A stretch of 64,000 nt of DNA from Mycobacteroides sp. LB1 (GCF_013449725.1 NZ_JACCFF010000001.1:1612001-1676000), one strand, 5' to 3'; positions 25,965 to 37,697 are shown, counted from the first letter of the stretch. Numbers and translations are program-made. Notes: generated from the letters alone by a model not told the origin.

Positions 25965-28762
25965 TGCACGACAGTCCCATATTCGGCCGCTTCGCCGGCG
26001 TCATCAGCAGGCACGCCGGATTGCTCATCGGGCTCTTGATGCTGGTGGCCGGTGGGCTGATGGCATCGGCGCCCAACCTCGAAGAACTCGCCCGGACGCA
26101 CGGCAGCCCCATGATGCCGACCAACACCCAGTCCGGGTTGAGTCTCAAGCACATGGCCAAGGCGTTCGGTGAATCGGAATCCAATAACACCGCGGCCATC
26201 GTCGTCGAGAAAGATCAACCCTTCACCGACGCAGACCGTGCGTTTCGGGCCGAACTGATGAAGAAGCTCAAGGCCGACACCGCTCATGTGGAACCCGGGA
26301 TGGACATGTGGTCTGATCCCCAGTTCGCGGCCGCGAGCGAAAGCCCCGACAAGAAGGTTGCGCTCGCGCAGCTGTCATTGGCCGGGGAGGTTGGCGGCCC
26401 CAAGGCTATGGAGTCTGCCCAGGCCGTGCAGCGCATCATCGACGAGATCGAGAAGCCTTCGGGTACAACGATTTATGCCACTGGAACCAGCCAGGCCGCC
26501 GCCGACCAGATCACTACGATAATGCGGGACACCGTGGTCATCGGCGGGCTGTCGCTTCTTCTGGTCGGCGGTCTGTTGCTGCTGGTGTACCGCTCGCTCG
26601 TGGTCGCGTTCTTGCCACTGATAACAGTCGGCGTCGCCGTCGGAATCGCGACCCCGATTGCCAGTTTCCTCACCCTGGCGGGGCTGATTCCCACATCCAT
26701 GATGACCAACGCGTTAATGGGCGCCCTCGCGCTAGGCGCAGGTACCGACTACTCCATCTTCTTCATCGGTCGTTATCAAGAGGGCCGACGCAGCGGCCTC
26801 AGCGTCGACGATGCGTTCCGCGCCAGTTATCGAGGTGTGGCGCCGGTTGTGATCGCGTCCGGATTGACGGTCGCAGGCGCCTTGTCTTGTATGAGTTTCG
26901 CGCAGCTCGACATGATGAAATCGATGGGCGTTCCCGGCGCCCTCACGATGATCTTCACCGCACTGTCCGCCGTGACGGTGACTCCTGGCGCGCTACTGAT
27001 CGGAGCGCGTAGGTTCGGCTGGTTCGAGCCCAGGTCGACCATCCGCTCAACCCGGCTGTGGCGCCGCATCGGCATCCGGGTGGCGCGCTGGCCCAAACCG
27101 ATATTCGTGGGCACGTTCTCATTTCTCATCATGCTCATGATGGTGATACCCAGCGCATCATTTAATTACGATGAGCTGCAATTCATTCCGAAAGACATGC
27201 CCAGCGCGGCCGGTATGATCGCGATTCAAAAGCATTTCCCCGCCGGGCAGATGAACCCAGACATGATCTTGATCCGCTCCCCCGAGGATCTACGCACCTC
27301 TGCCAACATCGGGCTGTTGGAAAAGGCTGCACAACAGATCACCAAGCTGGACAGTGTGGCCTCGGTGCAGTGGATCACCCGGCCTGGGGGAACGCCTATG
27401 GATCAAACCTCGCTCATGTACAGCGTGGGGATGGCCGGAACGATGATGTCGCAGAACAAGATTGTGATGGAGCAGCGACAGCAGCGGATGCGCACAATGA
27501 ACGAGAACATGGGTTCAATGGTGTCGACGCTACAGGGCCTACAGGGCACATTGCGTAAGGCGCAACAGGGCGCCAAACAGCTCAGCTCCGCCGCCGCGCC
27601 CATCCAGACAAGTCTGAATCAACTGAAATCGCAAATTAATTCGACGATGGGGCCTGCACGGGAGGCGGTGAAATCCACGCCCAACTGCGCCGCCGATCCG
27701 ATGTGCGCGGGCACACAGACCGCGTTGTCCAACTTCGAGAACATGTCCAATGTCACCGATCAGATGCGCGATCTCGTCAACACCACCGGGTCGATGACTG
27801 GGGGTCTGGCCCAGGCGACGCAAACCATGCCCAAAATGCTCGCATCCATGTCCGAGATGCAAGACCTGATGACCGAGACCAATGAGCAAATGTCGCAGAT
27901 GATGTCGCAGATGGACACCATGACGTCGCTCATGCAGGACCTTGGCCGTAGCAGCGCGGGAACCGGAGATTACTTCTACTTCCCCGCACAGATGCTCTCG
28001 GATCCGCGATTCAAGCCGTACCTGAAGATGATGTTCTCCGAGGACGGCTCCACCACCCGAATGATCGCCATCGGCAACGGCAGCAGCTACGGCGACGAGG
28101 GCATCCAACGCGTCCGCGACCTGGCCGCGGAGATGAAGTACGCGCTCAAAGGCACTCGGTTGGAAGGTAGCGTGATCGAAATCGCCGGCCCGGCAGCGCT
28201 AATCGGCGATATGCGCGCAATACTCGACCGCGATGAGAAGCTGATCATGGTCGGCTGCCTCACGGTGATTTTCACCGTGGTGCTGCTCCTGCTGCGGGGA
28301 TTGGTGGCCTCACTCGTCGTCATCGGCTCGGTACTGGTGTCCTTTGGCTCCACACTCGGTCTGGCCCTGGTGATTTGGCAGCACGTGCTCGGCATCCAAC
28401 TGCATTGGTCGGTGCCGGTCGCGGTGTTCGCGATCCTGATCTCGGTGGGCGCCGACTATAACCTGCTGGTCGCTTCGCGCTTCAAAGAAGAAATGGGTGT
28501 CGGTGTCCGTACGGGTGTCATCCGCTCCATCGCCGGCACCGGCGGGGTGGTCACCACCGCGGGCCTGGTCTTCGCGATGACACAGTTCGCCATGATGGGA
28601 TCCAGCCTGGTCAATGTCGCCCAGATGGGATCGACCATCGGGCTGGGATTGATCATCGACACCTTTGTGGTGCGCACCTTTACGGTGCCGACGCTCGCAG
28701 TCATCCTCGACAAGAAGTTCTGGTGGCCGCTGTCGATCACCCAACTCTGGCGACGGGCCTAG
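25964..28762 (+). CDS. MmpL-family RND transporter
   Basis: A 932-aa inner-membrane transporter of the mycobacterial MmpL family, which export envelope lipids, siderophores or drugs using the proton gradient. Two halves are seen: each has an isolated membrane helix, a periplasmic loop and a block of five helices. GALALGAGTDYSIFFIGRYQEGRRSG and ILISVGADYNLLVASRFKEEMG carry the conserved Asp-Tyr pairs of the proton relay in TM4 and TM10. The long second loop (about residues 490-680) is Met/Gln-rich and helical, predicting the coiled-coil extension of MmpL4/5-like proteins. Substrate unknown. The stop overlaps that of the opposite-strand membrane protein gene by four bases. Confidence 0.93.
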   Translation: MHDSPIFGRFAGVISRHAGLLIGLLMLVAGGLMASAPNLEELARTHGSPMMPTNTQSGLSLKHMAKAFGESESNNTAAIVVEKDQPFTDADRAFRAELMKKLKADTAHVEPGMDMWSDPQFAAASESPDKKVALAQLSLAGEVGGPKAMESAQAVQRIIDEIEKPSGTTIYATGTSQAAADQITTIMRDTVVIGGLSLLLVGGLLLLVYRSLVVAFLPLITVGVAVGIATPIASFLTLAGLIPTSMMTNALMGALALGAGTDYSIFFIGRYQEGRRSGLSVDDAFRASYRGVAPVVIASGLTVAGALSCMSFAQLDMMKSMGVPGALTMIFTALSAVTVTPGALLIGARRFGWFEPRSTIRSTRLWRRIGIRVARWPKPIFVGTFSFLIMLMMVIPSASFNYDELQFIPKDMPSAAGMIAIQKHFPAGQMNPDMILIRSPEDLRTSANIGLLEKAAQQITKLDSVASVQWITRPGGTPMDQTSLMYSVGMAGTMMSQNKIVMEQRQQRMRTMNENMGSMVSTLQGLQGTLRKAQQGAKQLSSAAAPIQTSLNQLKSQINSTMGPAREAVKSTPNCAADPMCAGTQTALSNFENMSNVTDQMRDLVNTTGSMTGGLAQATQTMPKMLASMSEMQDLMTETNEQMSQMMSQMDTMTSLMQDLGRSSAGTGDYFYFPAQMLSDPRFKPYLKMMFSEDGSTTRMIAIGNGSSYGDEGIQRVRDLAAEMKYALKGTRLEGSVIEIAGPAALIGDMRAILDRDEKLIMVGCLTVIFTVVLLLLRGLVASLVVIGSVLVSFGSTLGLALVIWQHVLGIQLHWSVPVAVFAILISVGADYNLLVASRFKEEMGVGVRTGVIRSIAGTGGVVTTAGLVFAMTQFAMMGSSLVNVAQMGSTIGLGLIIDTFVVRTFTVPTLAVILDKKFWWPLSITQLWRRA

Positions 28763-29496
28763 CGACCCTGGGGCTGGCCGCCTTGCACCGCAGGTGCCGG
28801 CTGGAGCTGCTCGCGTTGTGCCTGGGCGTTGGTCCCGATAGGTCGGCTGGGCCGCTCCGCGGCCTGAATGGGCGAAGGAGCCGATTCACCGGACGGGGGC
28901 AACACCCGCAGCAGATCGTTGAACTGGCGGACGGCCTTGAGCCCCTCATCCCAATGCTCGCGTGAGCTGTTGACGGGTAGCGCGGCCAGCGTCCAGTGCT
29001 GTTCGTTCCACAAGACCTCGGCCGCTTCGGGCGCGGTATGGGCGAACGTGACCATGCGCCGGTCGCAGGCCCGACGGGCGGCATCCAGGTTGGTGGAGTA
29101 CACCATGCGCGGCCCGATGGCCCCCAGCAGCCAGATATCGGATTCGCGGGGCTCCTGCATGACCTTGAGCCGCAGGTCCACCATGACGTTCGTGCCAACC
29201 TTGCGGTGCAGCGCGATGATGGTCGCGACATCCTCCAGGTCGAAGACGTAGACGGCTTCTCCACGGATCTGTCCGAGGACCACATTGGCGGCCGCTGCAG
29301 ATCCCGCACTCGACATCACGCCGCGGTTCCAGCGCTTGACTACCTCTTTGTCCTGCGCCATGTAGTCGAACCCGTGAGATCGCGCCCACGCCTTCCGGCG
29401 ATGTCCGCGACCGCGACGGCGGCCGATATCCACGTACAGCAGCACGCCCGCACAGACGAAGCAAAGTGCGGACAGCGTGAACCAGAGCAGAGCCAT
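28759..29496 (-). CDS. Membrane-anchored protein of unknown function (Rv0383c-like)
   Basis: A 245-aa protein with one N-terminal membrane helix (residues ~3-22), a basic patch (GRRRGRGHRRK), a ~160-residue central domain beginning SHGFDYMAQDKEVVKRW, and a disordered Pro/Gln-rich C-terminus. The topology suggests the main domain is cytoplasmic. In M. tuberculosis the counterpart lies between pyrE and clpB; here the mmpS-mmpL pair separates it from pyrE. Function unknown. The ATG at 29496 has no strong ribosome site. Confidence 0.75.
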   Translation of the reverse strand: MALLWFTLSALCFVCAGVLLYVDIGRRRGRGHRRKAWARSHGFDYMAQDKEVVKRWNRGVMSSAGSAAAANVVLGQIRGEAVYVFDLEDVATIIALHRKVGTNVMVDLRLKVMQEPRESDIWLLGAIGPRMVYSTNLDAARRACDRRMVTFAHTAPEAAEVLWNEQHWTLAALPVNSSREHWDEGLKAVRQFNDLLRVLPPSGESAPSPIQAAERPSRPIGTNAQAQREQLQPAPAVQGGQPQGR

Positions 29497-29585
29497 CCGC
29501 GACAGCCTAACCGGTACTGGCCCAACTGCCGCGCAGAGAGCTCGGATCGTGACCGAGAGTTACCGGTCCGTGATGGGTAGGACAG

Positions 29586-29651
29586 AGCCGCGAGTGTGCG
29601 CCCACTGCGAGATATCAGCCGAAATCTCGCAGTGGGCGCACACTCGCGGCT
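29586..29651. repeat. Perfect 28-bp inverted repeat (hairpin) after clpB
   Basis: AGCCGCGAGTGTGCGCCCAC... (29586-29613) pairs without mismatch with 29624-29651 across a 10-base loop. It starts 15 bases past the clpB stop and has no T-tract, so as a terminator it would be of the non-canonical mycobacterial kind. The GCGAGTGTGCG core looks like a recurrent mycobacterial intergenic palindrome, from memory and unverified. Confidence 0.85.
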
Positions 29652-29665
29652 ACCTAACCAATGCG

Positions 29666-32212
<2,547 letters not shown>

Positions 32213-32265
32213 AACACCTCCGTTAGTTGAGAGAAATGCTTATCAGTACGTCTAACGTCCCAAAC

Positions 32266-32286
32266 CTTGAGTCTGTTCCGCTCAAC
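32266..32286. promoter_or_regulatory. HAIR-type HspR operator upstream of clpB
   Basis: CTTGAGT - seven bases - GCTCAAC matches the HAIR consensus CTTGAGT-N7-ACTCAAG perfectly in the left arm and at five of seven positions in the right arm. It is 54 bases upstream of the clpB start. HspR itself is encoded at 37698-38090. Confidence 0.85.
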
Positions 32287-32353
32287 TTTAGAAAAGTTCC
32301 CGAGGCCGTGTCTACCTCATCACAATGAGGGGTGCGCCGAACCGAATCGGAGA

Positions 32354-33271
32354 TCACACCCGGTGGCCGCGCCCCTCAAGCAGCTCGCCGACTCTCGACA
32401 ACACCGGAAGCGCTCCGCCCCGCAGAACCGAACGGAGCTGGCGGTTGAGATGGGACCCGGGGTCGAATCCATTCAGCGTGAACCACAGTTGGGTTCCGCC
32501 GTCCCTCGACCGCAATCGCCAGGTCATCTGGAGAGTGGTGATACTCCCCATGATGGGGATCTCGAAGCTGCACGCGATGAGCTCGGGCTCGCGCACCTCC
32601 AGAAACTCCATATCGACCTTCCCGTTGAACCCGATGAGCGGGACCGGGTAGGTGGCCACGGACAGCCGGCTGCCTTTCTCCACCGACCCCAGATCGCTTT
32701 CGTTCACCAGGTCGCTGACAAACTCCTTCGAGGTGATGACCTGCCATACCGTTTGTGGCGAGTAGTCATAGAACTCGCCCAGGCTGAATGACGTCGCATC
32801 GTCGGGCGGAGGATCCTCACCGAGTTCCGGGACGCCCAACAGCTCCCCGATACGCGACATGACCAACACCCAGATATCCCGAACGAGCACGCGAAGCCGC
32901 CCGTGGGCTGGATACGCAACGTCAAATCCGTTGTGCACGACTAGTAACCGCGTCCCACCTGGCTCGGAATGAAGCGTCCAGGTGACCTGCAAATCCCAGG
33001 ACTTCTCGGGCGTGGTGAATCGATATGCCATGCGCTCGTTGGGCACGACAGAGGTGAACTCGCACTCGCCGCGACCGCTGAAGTTAACCTCCGGCATCGG
33101 GAAGGTGGTGAATGAGAACGACTTACCGATCTCCACGGAGTCCTCGTGAAGATCAGTCGTCCAGTCGGAGATCGAAGCGGCCGACGTGATGGCGCGCCAC
33201 ACCTGGTCGGCCGGATACGGGTAGAACTGCCCAACCGTCACCGATGTCGGGTCATCCCGTAGCTCGGTCAT
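32354..33271 (-). CDS. Two-domain SRPBCC (START-like/AHSA1) protein
   Basis: A 305-aa protein made of two tandem ~145-residue SRPBCC domains. Each starts with the same pattern (VGQFYPYPADQVWRAITSAASISDW; LGEFYDYSPQTVWQVITSKEFVSDL) and ends with a long helix (GRLRVLVRDIWVLVMSRIGELL; HLNRQLRSVLRGGALPVLSRVGELL). The fold makes a hydrophobic ligand cavity. No catalytic residues are recognised. It is the last of three consecutive genes of this family downstream of a TetR gene. Ligand unknown; lipid or polyketide-like molecules are possible. The ATG at 33271 follows AGGGGT. Confidence 0.82.
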   Translation of the reverse strand: MTELRDDPTSVTVGQFYPYPADQVWRAITSAASISDWTTDLHEDSVEIGKSFSFTTFPMPEVNFSGRGECEFTSVVPNERMAYRFTTPEKSWDLQVTWTLHSEPGGTRLLVVHNGFDVAYPAHGRLRVLVRDIWVLVMSRIGELLGVPELGEDPPPDDATSFSLGEFYDYSPQTVWQVITSKEFVSDLVNESDLGSVEKGSRLSVATYPVPLIGFNGKVDMEFLEVREPELIACSFEIPIMGSITTLQMTWRLRSRDGGTQLWFTLNGFDPGSHLNRQLRSVLRGGALPVLSRVGELLEGRGHRV

Positions 33272-33310
33272 ACCCCTGGGATACCGCAGTTGCGTGACGC
33301 ATGTGGTCGA

Positions 33311-33832
33311 TCAGGCGGATACATCCGTCACCAAACAGCGCGGCGGCCGGTGACCATCGGCCGATGCACTGTCGATACATCGACCGAGCCTGCCCATCGT
33401 CCCTGGCCAACCGCGCTCGGAGATCGTCCGATACACACGCGTGCCGGAATCGCCCCGATCGAAGCCGTCGTGACGCAGCGCCACCATGGTGCCGCCCGGA
33501 ACCTCGTGCAGCGTCCAGGTCACCGTCCAGACCGTTGGTTTCGACGATTTCATATCCCACCAGCGGATCGACAGCACTCTGTTTGGGGTAGCCGCAAGCA
33601 CCTCACACGACAGCGCCCCCGAAAAGTCGGCCATCGGCAAGGGAAAGGCATTGAAGCGGAAACGGGTTCCTACCTGCGGCCGAAATCCAATGGGGTCCAT
33701 CAGCCATTCCTCCATGGCATCTGGACACGCCAGCACTTTCCACACGCGCTCGGGCGGATGCGGATAGAACTGGTCGAACATGATGGTGGCGATGTCGTTC
33801 ACGTCGTCGGGCACGGCATTCTCCGGATTCAT
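33311..33832 (-). CDS. SRPBCC (START-like) protein
   Basis: A ~173-aa single-domain paralogue of its neighbours, with FDQFYPHPPERVWKVLACPDAMEEWL at the N-terminus, GTRFRFNAFPLPMADFSGALSCEVL and TWTLHEVPGGTMVALRHDGFD in the core. Two start codons are possible, ATG at 33847 and ATG at 33832; the second has AAAGG eight bases before it. Both sit inside a strong hairpin (33826-33859), so folding of the transcript could affect initiation. It lies 52 bases downstream of the next paralogue. Confidence 0.8.
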   Translation of the reverse strand: MNPENAVPDDVNDIATIMFDQFYPHPPERVWKVLACPDAMEEWLMDPIGFRPQVGTRFRFNAFPLPMADFSGALSCEVLAATPNRVLSIRWWDMKSSKPTVWTVTWTLHEVPGGTMVALRHDGFDRGDSGTRVYRTISERGWPGTMGRLGRCIDSASADGHRPPRCLVTDVSA

Positions 33833-33859
33833 GGGGTTACCTTTCATACCCCATGAATC
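33826..33859. promoter_or_regulatory. 12-bp inverted repeat spanning the start of an SRPBCC gene
   Basis: GATTCATGGGGT and ACCCCATGAATC are perfect complements separated by 10 bases. In the transcript the 3' arm contains the ATG of the gene at 33832, and the loop contains the upstream ATG and the AAAGG ribosome site. It could be a translational control hairpin, a DNA operator, or both. Confidence 0.6.
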
Positions 33860-33884
33860 TGGGTCACCGCTGTGTTCTCATATG

Positions 33885-34394
33885 TTAGCCAGGCAAACTC
33901 GGGCCGCACGAGCGCTCAACGCCGCCCTCACCAGCTGGGGCAGTCGCTGCACGATCGATCAGACGCCCGAGTTTCGTCATCGCGGTCGGCCAGAATCGAT
34001 CGGAGAGCGCCGCCATCCTGCGCAGCGCAGGATCATCGCTGCCGAAGGCGGGCCGACTCAAGGTCACCATGGTGCCGTTCGGCACCGCGCATAGTGTCCA
34101 CATCGTTCTCCAGGTCACCGGCTCGGGCGACTTCGTATCCCACCAGGCGATGGCCAGCGTTTCGTTCCGCGTAGCCACCAATACCTCAGAGGCGATTGCC
34201 CCGGAATAATTGGCAATCGGCACGGGAAAGTCGACGAGCCGGAACCGCGTACCCGCCACAGGACGGAACCCCACCTGTTCGACGAACCAGTCCCCCATGA
34301 CTTCGGGGTTGACCAGCACACCCCACACACGCTCGGGAGGGTGCGGATAGAAGAAATCGGCGACGACATCCGTCGGGTCTTTCAGATCGCCCAC
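33885..34394 (-). CDS. SRPBCC (START-like) protein
   Basis: A 169-aa protein closely resembling the previous one: VADFFYPHPPERVWGVLVNPEVMGDWFV, GTRFRLVDFPVPIANYSGAIASEVL and VTWRTMWTLCAVPNGTMVTL occur in the same order. The GTG at 34394 has GGAG eight bases upstream. It is the first of three SRPBCC genes downstream of the TetR gene (72-base gap), so the four are probably one operon and arose by tandem duplication. Function unknown. Confidence 0.8.
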   Translation of the reverse strand: MGDLKDPTDVVADFFYPHPPERVWGVLVNPEVMGDWFVEQVGFRPVAGTRFRLVDFPVPIANYSGAIASEVLVATRNETLAIAWWDTKSPEPVTWRTMWTLCAVPNGTMVTLSRPAFGSDDPALRRMAALSDRFWPTAMTKLGRLIDRAATAPAGEGGVERSCGPSLPG

Positions 34395-34466
34395 GAGGCA
34401 CGCTCCATCGTTGGTGTGTCACCCCTTTGTACTCTGCGAGACCGGCGACCGCCGTGATCGAAATCG

Positions 34467-35090
34467 TTAGCCAGGCAAACCTAGTTCGGAAGCGTCAGCG
34501 GTCAGGTACCGATCCACCGTTGGCGCCAACACGGCGACCATTTGTTCCCTGGTGAGCGCGACCAGCGGATCGATCTTGAGTGCATACCGCAGGAGCGCGG
34601 TCCCGACCATCGAGGTGGCCGCCAAGGCGAACCGCGTCCGCACCTCGGGTCCTCCACCCAATTCCTCGCTCAGCGCGGCCAGCACGTAGTTCTGCATGAA
34701 CTCGCGGAACGCGTGATGCGCGTCGTCATTGGTGGTGGCCGACTGCAGAATCGCGAGCATGGTGTCGACGGTGCCCGCCTGTTCCCACATCGACAGGTAT
34801 GCGTTGACGAACCGCTCACCGATAGTGCCCTCGCCATTGCGGATCGCGAGCACCAGCTCGTTGGGGTCGATCATCAGCCGGATCGACTGACGGAACAACT
34901 CGTCCTTTGACCCGAAGAGGTACACCACCATCGAGGGGTCAATACCGGCGTCACGGGCGATGCCCCGCATGGTGGTCTTTTCATAGCCGCGCTCTGCAAA
35001 CGACCGCTTCGCAATGTCAAGCACATGTTCCCGCGACACCGCCTCGCCGCGACGCCTGCCCCTGCGCGCAGCATTCGTGCTGGTTGTCAT
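34467..35090 (-). CDS. TetR-family transcriptional regulator
   Basis: A 207-aa regulator with the N-terminal TetR DNA-binding domain: VLDIAKRSFAERGYEKTTMRGIARDAGIDPSMVVYLFGSKDELF (about residues 23-66) contains the helix-turn-helix and the conserved Tyr-Phe-x-x-K-x-x-L segment. The C-terminal ligand domain is helical. It is divergent from a membrane protein gene and upstream of the three SRPBCC genes, so it may repress both sides. Inverted-repeat arms lie between the starts. The ATG at 35090 is chosen from the family pattern. Confidence 0.9.
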   Translation of the reverse strand: MTTSTNAARRGRRRGEAVSREHVLDIAKRSFAERGYEKTTMRGIARDAGIDPSMVVYLFGSKDELFRQSIRLMIDPNELVLAIRNGEGTIGERFVNAYLSMWEQAGTVDTMLAILQSATTNDDAHHAFREFMQNYVLAALSEELGGGPEVRTRFALAATSMVGTALLRYALKIDPLVALTREQMVAVLAPTVDRYLTADASELGLPG

Positions 35091-35114
35091 GATTCACAGT
35101 ACCAATTTTCTACA

Positions 35115-35168
35115 AGTGTTGAAAAACTTCTCCCCGCAATCTACGCTCATTCCAATTAATTCAACACT
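35115..35168. promoter_or_regulatory. Inverted 9-bp arms between the TetR gene and the divergent membrane protein gene
   Basis: AGTGTTGAA (35115-35123) and TTCAACACT (35160-35168) are perfect complements 36 bases apart in an AT-rich 97-bp intergenic region. They could be two half-sites, or parts of two operators, for the TetR protein; TTGAAAAACTTC next to the left arm adds local symmetry. Confidence 0.5.
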
Positions 35169-35187
35169 CAGTGAAATGGAGGTCGTC

Positions 35188-36222
35188 ATGACCGGCCAAC
35201 ACGAACTCCAACCAGGCGCCGCCCATCAGGTACCGGATTGGGCCCGGGCCACCGCGGCGATCGCACTTCTGACGGTCGTACTCGGCGTCATCTTCATCGC
35301 CTTCGCCTGGCCATCGGCGCGATCGGCGCCACGGGACGTGCCGATCGGCGTCACGGGACCCGCGGCCCAGGTGGACACGCTCACCAAACGGCTCGAGGGC
35401 GTGTCACCCGGCGCATTCGCCATCACGCACTACCCCAGTCAAACCAAACTGGAGGAAGCCACCAAGAACCGGGCCGTCTACGGCGGATTCGTCCTCGCGC
35501 CGCCGACGCCGACGGTGGTGGTCGCGACAGGTGGCAGTCCGGCAGTTGCACAGACGCTCACGGGAATTGGACAGCAGCTCGGCAAGCAAACCGGAATGAC
35601 GGTATCCATCAAGGAACTCGCGCCGCTGCCGCCCTCGGATCCGCGTGGCATCGGATTGGCCGCGGCCGCGCTGCCGATGACCCTCGGCGGGATACTTCCG
35701 GCGGTCGCCCTGACGCTGCTGTTTCCGGGCCGGGCCTGGCTTAAAGCGCTTACCGCTGCCGGGTTTTCGTTTCTCGCCGCGGTTACGATCTGCATCATCC
35801 TGGATTCCTGGTTGGGCGTGATAACCCAGAATTTCTGGGGTGTGGTGGCGGGCCTGACACTCGGAATGATGGCCATGTCGTTCAGCATCACCGGTCTCGG
35901 CGGACTACTGGGCTATCCCGGAATCGGGCTGGGCGCCGCATTGGCGGTTTTGGTCGGGAACCCGCTGTCCGGGCTGACCGCCGCGCCGGAGTTTTTACCC
36001 AAGGGCCTTGGCCTGCTTGGCCAATTCCTACCACCTGGGGCCAATGGCACCCTGCTGCGGTCCATGGCCTACTTCGATGGAGCAGGTTCGGCCGGGGTGA
36101 TCCTGATCCTGTGCTGCTGGGTGGGTTTTGGTGCCGCGATGTTGGCACTCGATGGGGTGCGGCAGCGCGCCACGGTGCGGGTTAGCGGGGAGACGAAACC
36201 GCGGGTGCCGGAGCTCGTCTAG
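35188..36222 (+). CDS. Polytopic membrane protein, ABC-2/YhgE-like
   Basis: A 344-aa protein with one N-terminal membrane helix (~residues 22-42), a ~110-residue extracytoplasmic domain (DVPIGVTGPAAQVDTLTKRLEG...YGGFVLAPPTPTVVVATGG) and five or more C-terminal membrane helices. This is the topology of ABC-2-type permease or YhgE/Pip-like proteins; the domain matches the periplasmic part of such exporters. No ATPase gene is adjacent. The ATG at 35188 follows GGAGG at the right spacing, ruling out the longer frame from 35014 that overlaps the TetR gene. Probably controlled by the divergent TetR protein. Confidence 0.8.
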   Translation: MTGQHELQPGAAHQVPDWARATAAIALLTVVLGVIFIAFAWPSARSAPRDVPIGVTGPAAQVDTLTKRLEGVSPGAFAITHYPSQTKLEEATKNRAVYGGFVLAPPTPTVVVATGGSPAVAQTLTGIGQQLGKQTGMTVSIKELAPLPPSDPRGIGLAAAALPMTLGGILPAVALTLLFPGRAWLKALTAAGFSFLAAVTICIILDSWLGVITQNFWGVVAGLTLGMMAMSFSITGLGGLLGYPGIGLGAALAVLVGNPLSGLTAAPEFLPKGLGLLGQFLPPGANGTLLRSMAYFDGAGSAGVILILCCWVGFGAAMLALDGVRQRATVRVSGETKPRVPELV

Positions 36223-36496
36223 CTCCGGGATTGCATCGGTTCCCGCGTGTCGACACGGATGTCACGTTCCCCATGTCCCGATGTTCACGAACGCCGGCAA
36301 ACCCTAAAAACATGCATCCCACCAGCTCTGTAGTCGCGAAAGGCTGATTTCAGGAGCTATCTCAGCGCACGGATGATTAGCCGCGGGGCCGACACTTCCC
36401 AATCTGACCTCAGACAGTCCCAGACGGGCCGGGGGCTTCCCTCCTAGACTGGCGTCTCGGTAGGCAGGACCCCGGAAAGGTGAGGCAACGAAAGTC

Positions 36497-37651
36497 GTGG
36501 GGCTTGATGACGTCGAAGCGCTGCACGACTTGGTCGGCGGGGTCGAGCTATCGGGGGAGAAACTTGTCAAGAGCTTCTACAGCCGTTGGTTCGTCATCGA
36601 CCCCTCAGTCGGCGACCTCTTCCCCCCACACATGGCGGCACAGCGCGAACATTTCCGGCAGGCACTGCAGTACGTGCTCTGGGAAATGGCGGCCTATCGC
36701 ACCGAAGGTCTGGTCAACTTCCTCGCCCAGCTAGGACGCGACCACCGGAAGTTCGGCGCCACCGACAGCCAGTACGACACCATGCGTCAGGCACTCCTCG
36801 ACACCACGCGTGAGGTGCTGCAACCAATTTGGGATGCCCGGATGGAGTCAACTGCCACCGAGGTCTACTCCGTGATCATCGAGGTGATGCGCAGCGCCGC
36901 CGCCTCCGACAGCGGCCAACCCTGGTGGGACGGAAAAGTCATCGAATACCACCGCACCTCTCGGGATCTCGCGTTAATCCGGCTAAAACTCAACGCACCC
37001 ATGGACTATCACTGCGGGCAGTACGTTCACGTCCAGGTGCCGCAGAGCCCCCGGAATTGGCGCTATCTCAGCCTGGCGATTCCACCAGACCCTGAGGGCC
37101 ACATCGAATTTCATGTCAAGGCGGTACCCGGCGGGTTGGTCAGTGGCGATATGGTCAACGGGACCAAGGTGGGCGACACCTGGCGGATATCGCCGCCGCT
37201 CGGCGCACTGTCTGTGAACCGCGACGGTGGGGATGTCCTCATGGTCGCGGGCAGCACCGGTATCGCACCACTGCGGTGCCTCATCATGGAGTTGTCGCAA
37301 TGGGCCGAAAACCCAAGGGTTCACCTGTTTTATGGGGCACGCTATCCGCAGGAACTCTATGATCTGTGGACGCTGTGGCATATCGCCTCGATCAATCCGT
37401 GGCTGTCGGTGACGCCGGTCACCGAGTACGCCCGAAACCCGGACTGGGCCACCAAATACCACGATCCGACACCGCCTCGCGGCCTCCATGTCCGTCAGAC
37501 GGGACTGCTATCCGAGGTGGTCACAGCCTACGGCGGTTGGGGTGACCGCCAGATTCTCCTCGGCGGGTCGGCGTCGATGATCAAGGCCACCAAGGAGGCA
37601 TTGACCTCCAAGGGCGCCGATTCCTCCAGAATCCAGCACGACCCGCTCTAA
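36497..37651 (+). CDS. Flavohemoprotein (type II flavohemoglobin, Rv0385-like)
   Basis: A 384-aa protein with an N-terminal globin domain (1-~140) and a C-terminal ferredoxin-NADP reductase-like FAD/NAD module. The proximal heme His is likely in LGRDHRKFG (near residue 84). RYLSLAIPP is the FAD-binding segment in place of the usual RxYS, GSTGIAPLRCLI binds NAD(P), and LLGGSASMI is near the end. These deviations fit the actinobacterial type II flavohemoglobins, reported as D-lactate-linked rather than NO dioxygenases; assignment here is by resemblance. The GTG at 36497 follows AAAGGTGAGG. The 274 bases upstream hold no recognised element. Confidence 0.87.
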   Translation: MGLDDVEALHDLVGGVELSGEKLVKSFYSRWFVIDPSVGDLFPPHMAAQREHFRQALQYVLWEMAAYRTEGLVNFLAQLGRDHRKFGATDSQYDTMRQALLDTTREVLQPIWDARMESTATEVYSVIIEVMRSAAASDSGQPWWDGKVIEYHRTSRDLALIRLKLNAPMDYHCGQYVHVQVPQSPRNWRYLSLAIPPDPEGHIEFHVKAVPGGLVSGDMVNGTKVGDTWRISPPLGALSVNRDGGDVLMVAGSTGIAPLRCLIMELSQWAENPRVHLFYGARYPQELYDLWTLWHIASINPWLSVTPVTEYARNPDWATKYHDPTPPRGLHVRQTGLLSEVVTAYGGWGDRQILLGGSASMIKATKEALTSKGADSSRIQHDPL

Positions 37652-37697
37652 CCCTGCCGGGTAGTGCCCGGTGGCCTTCTCGGCCGAGATCACCGGT

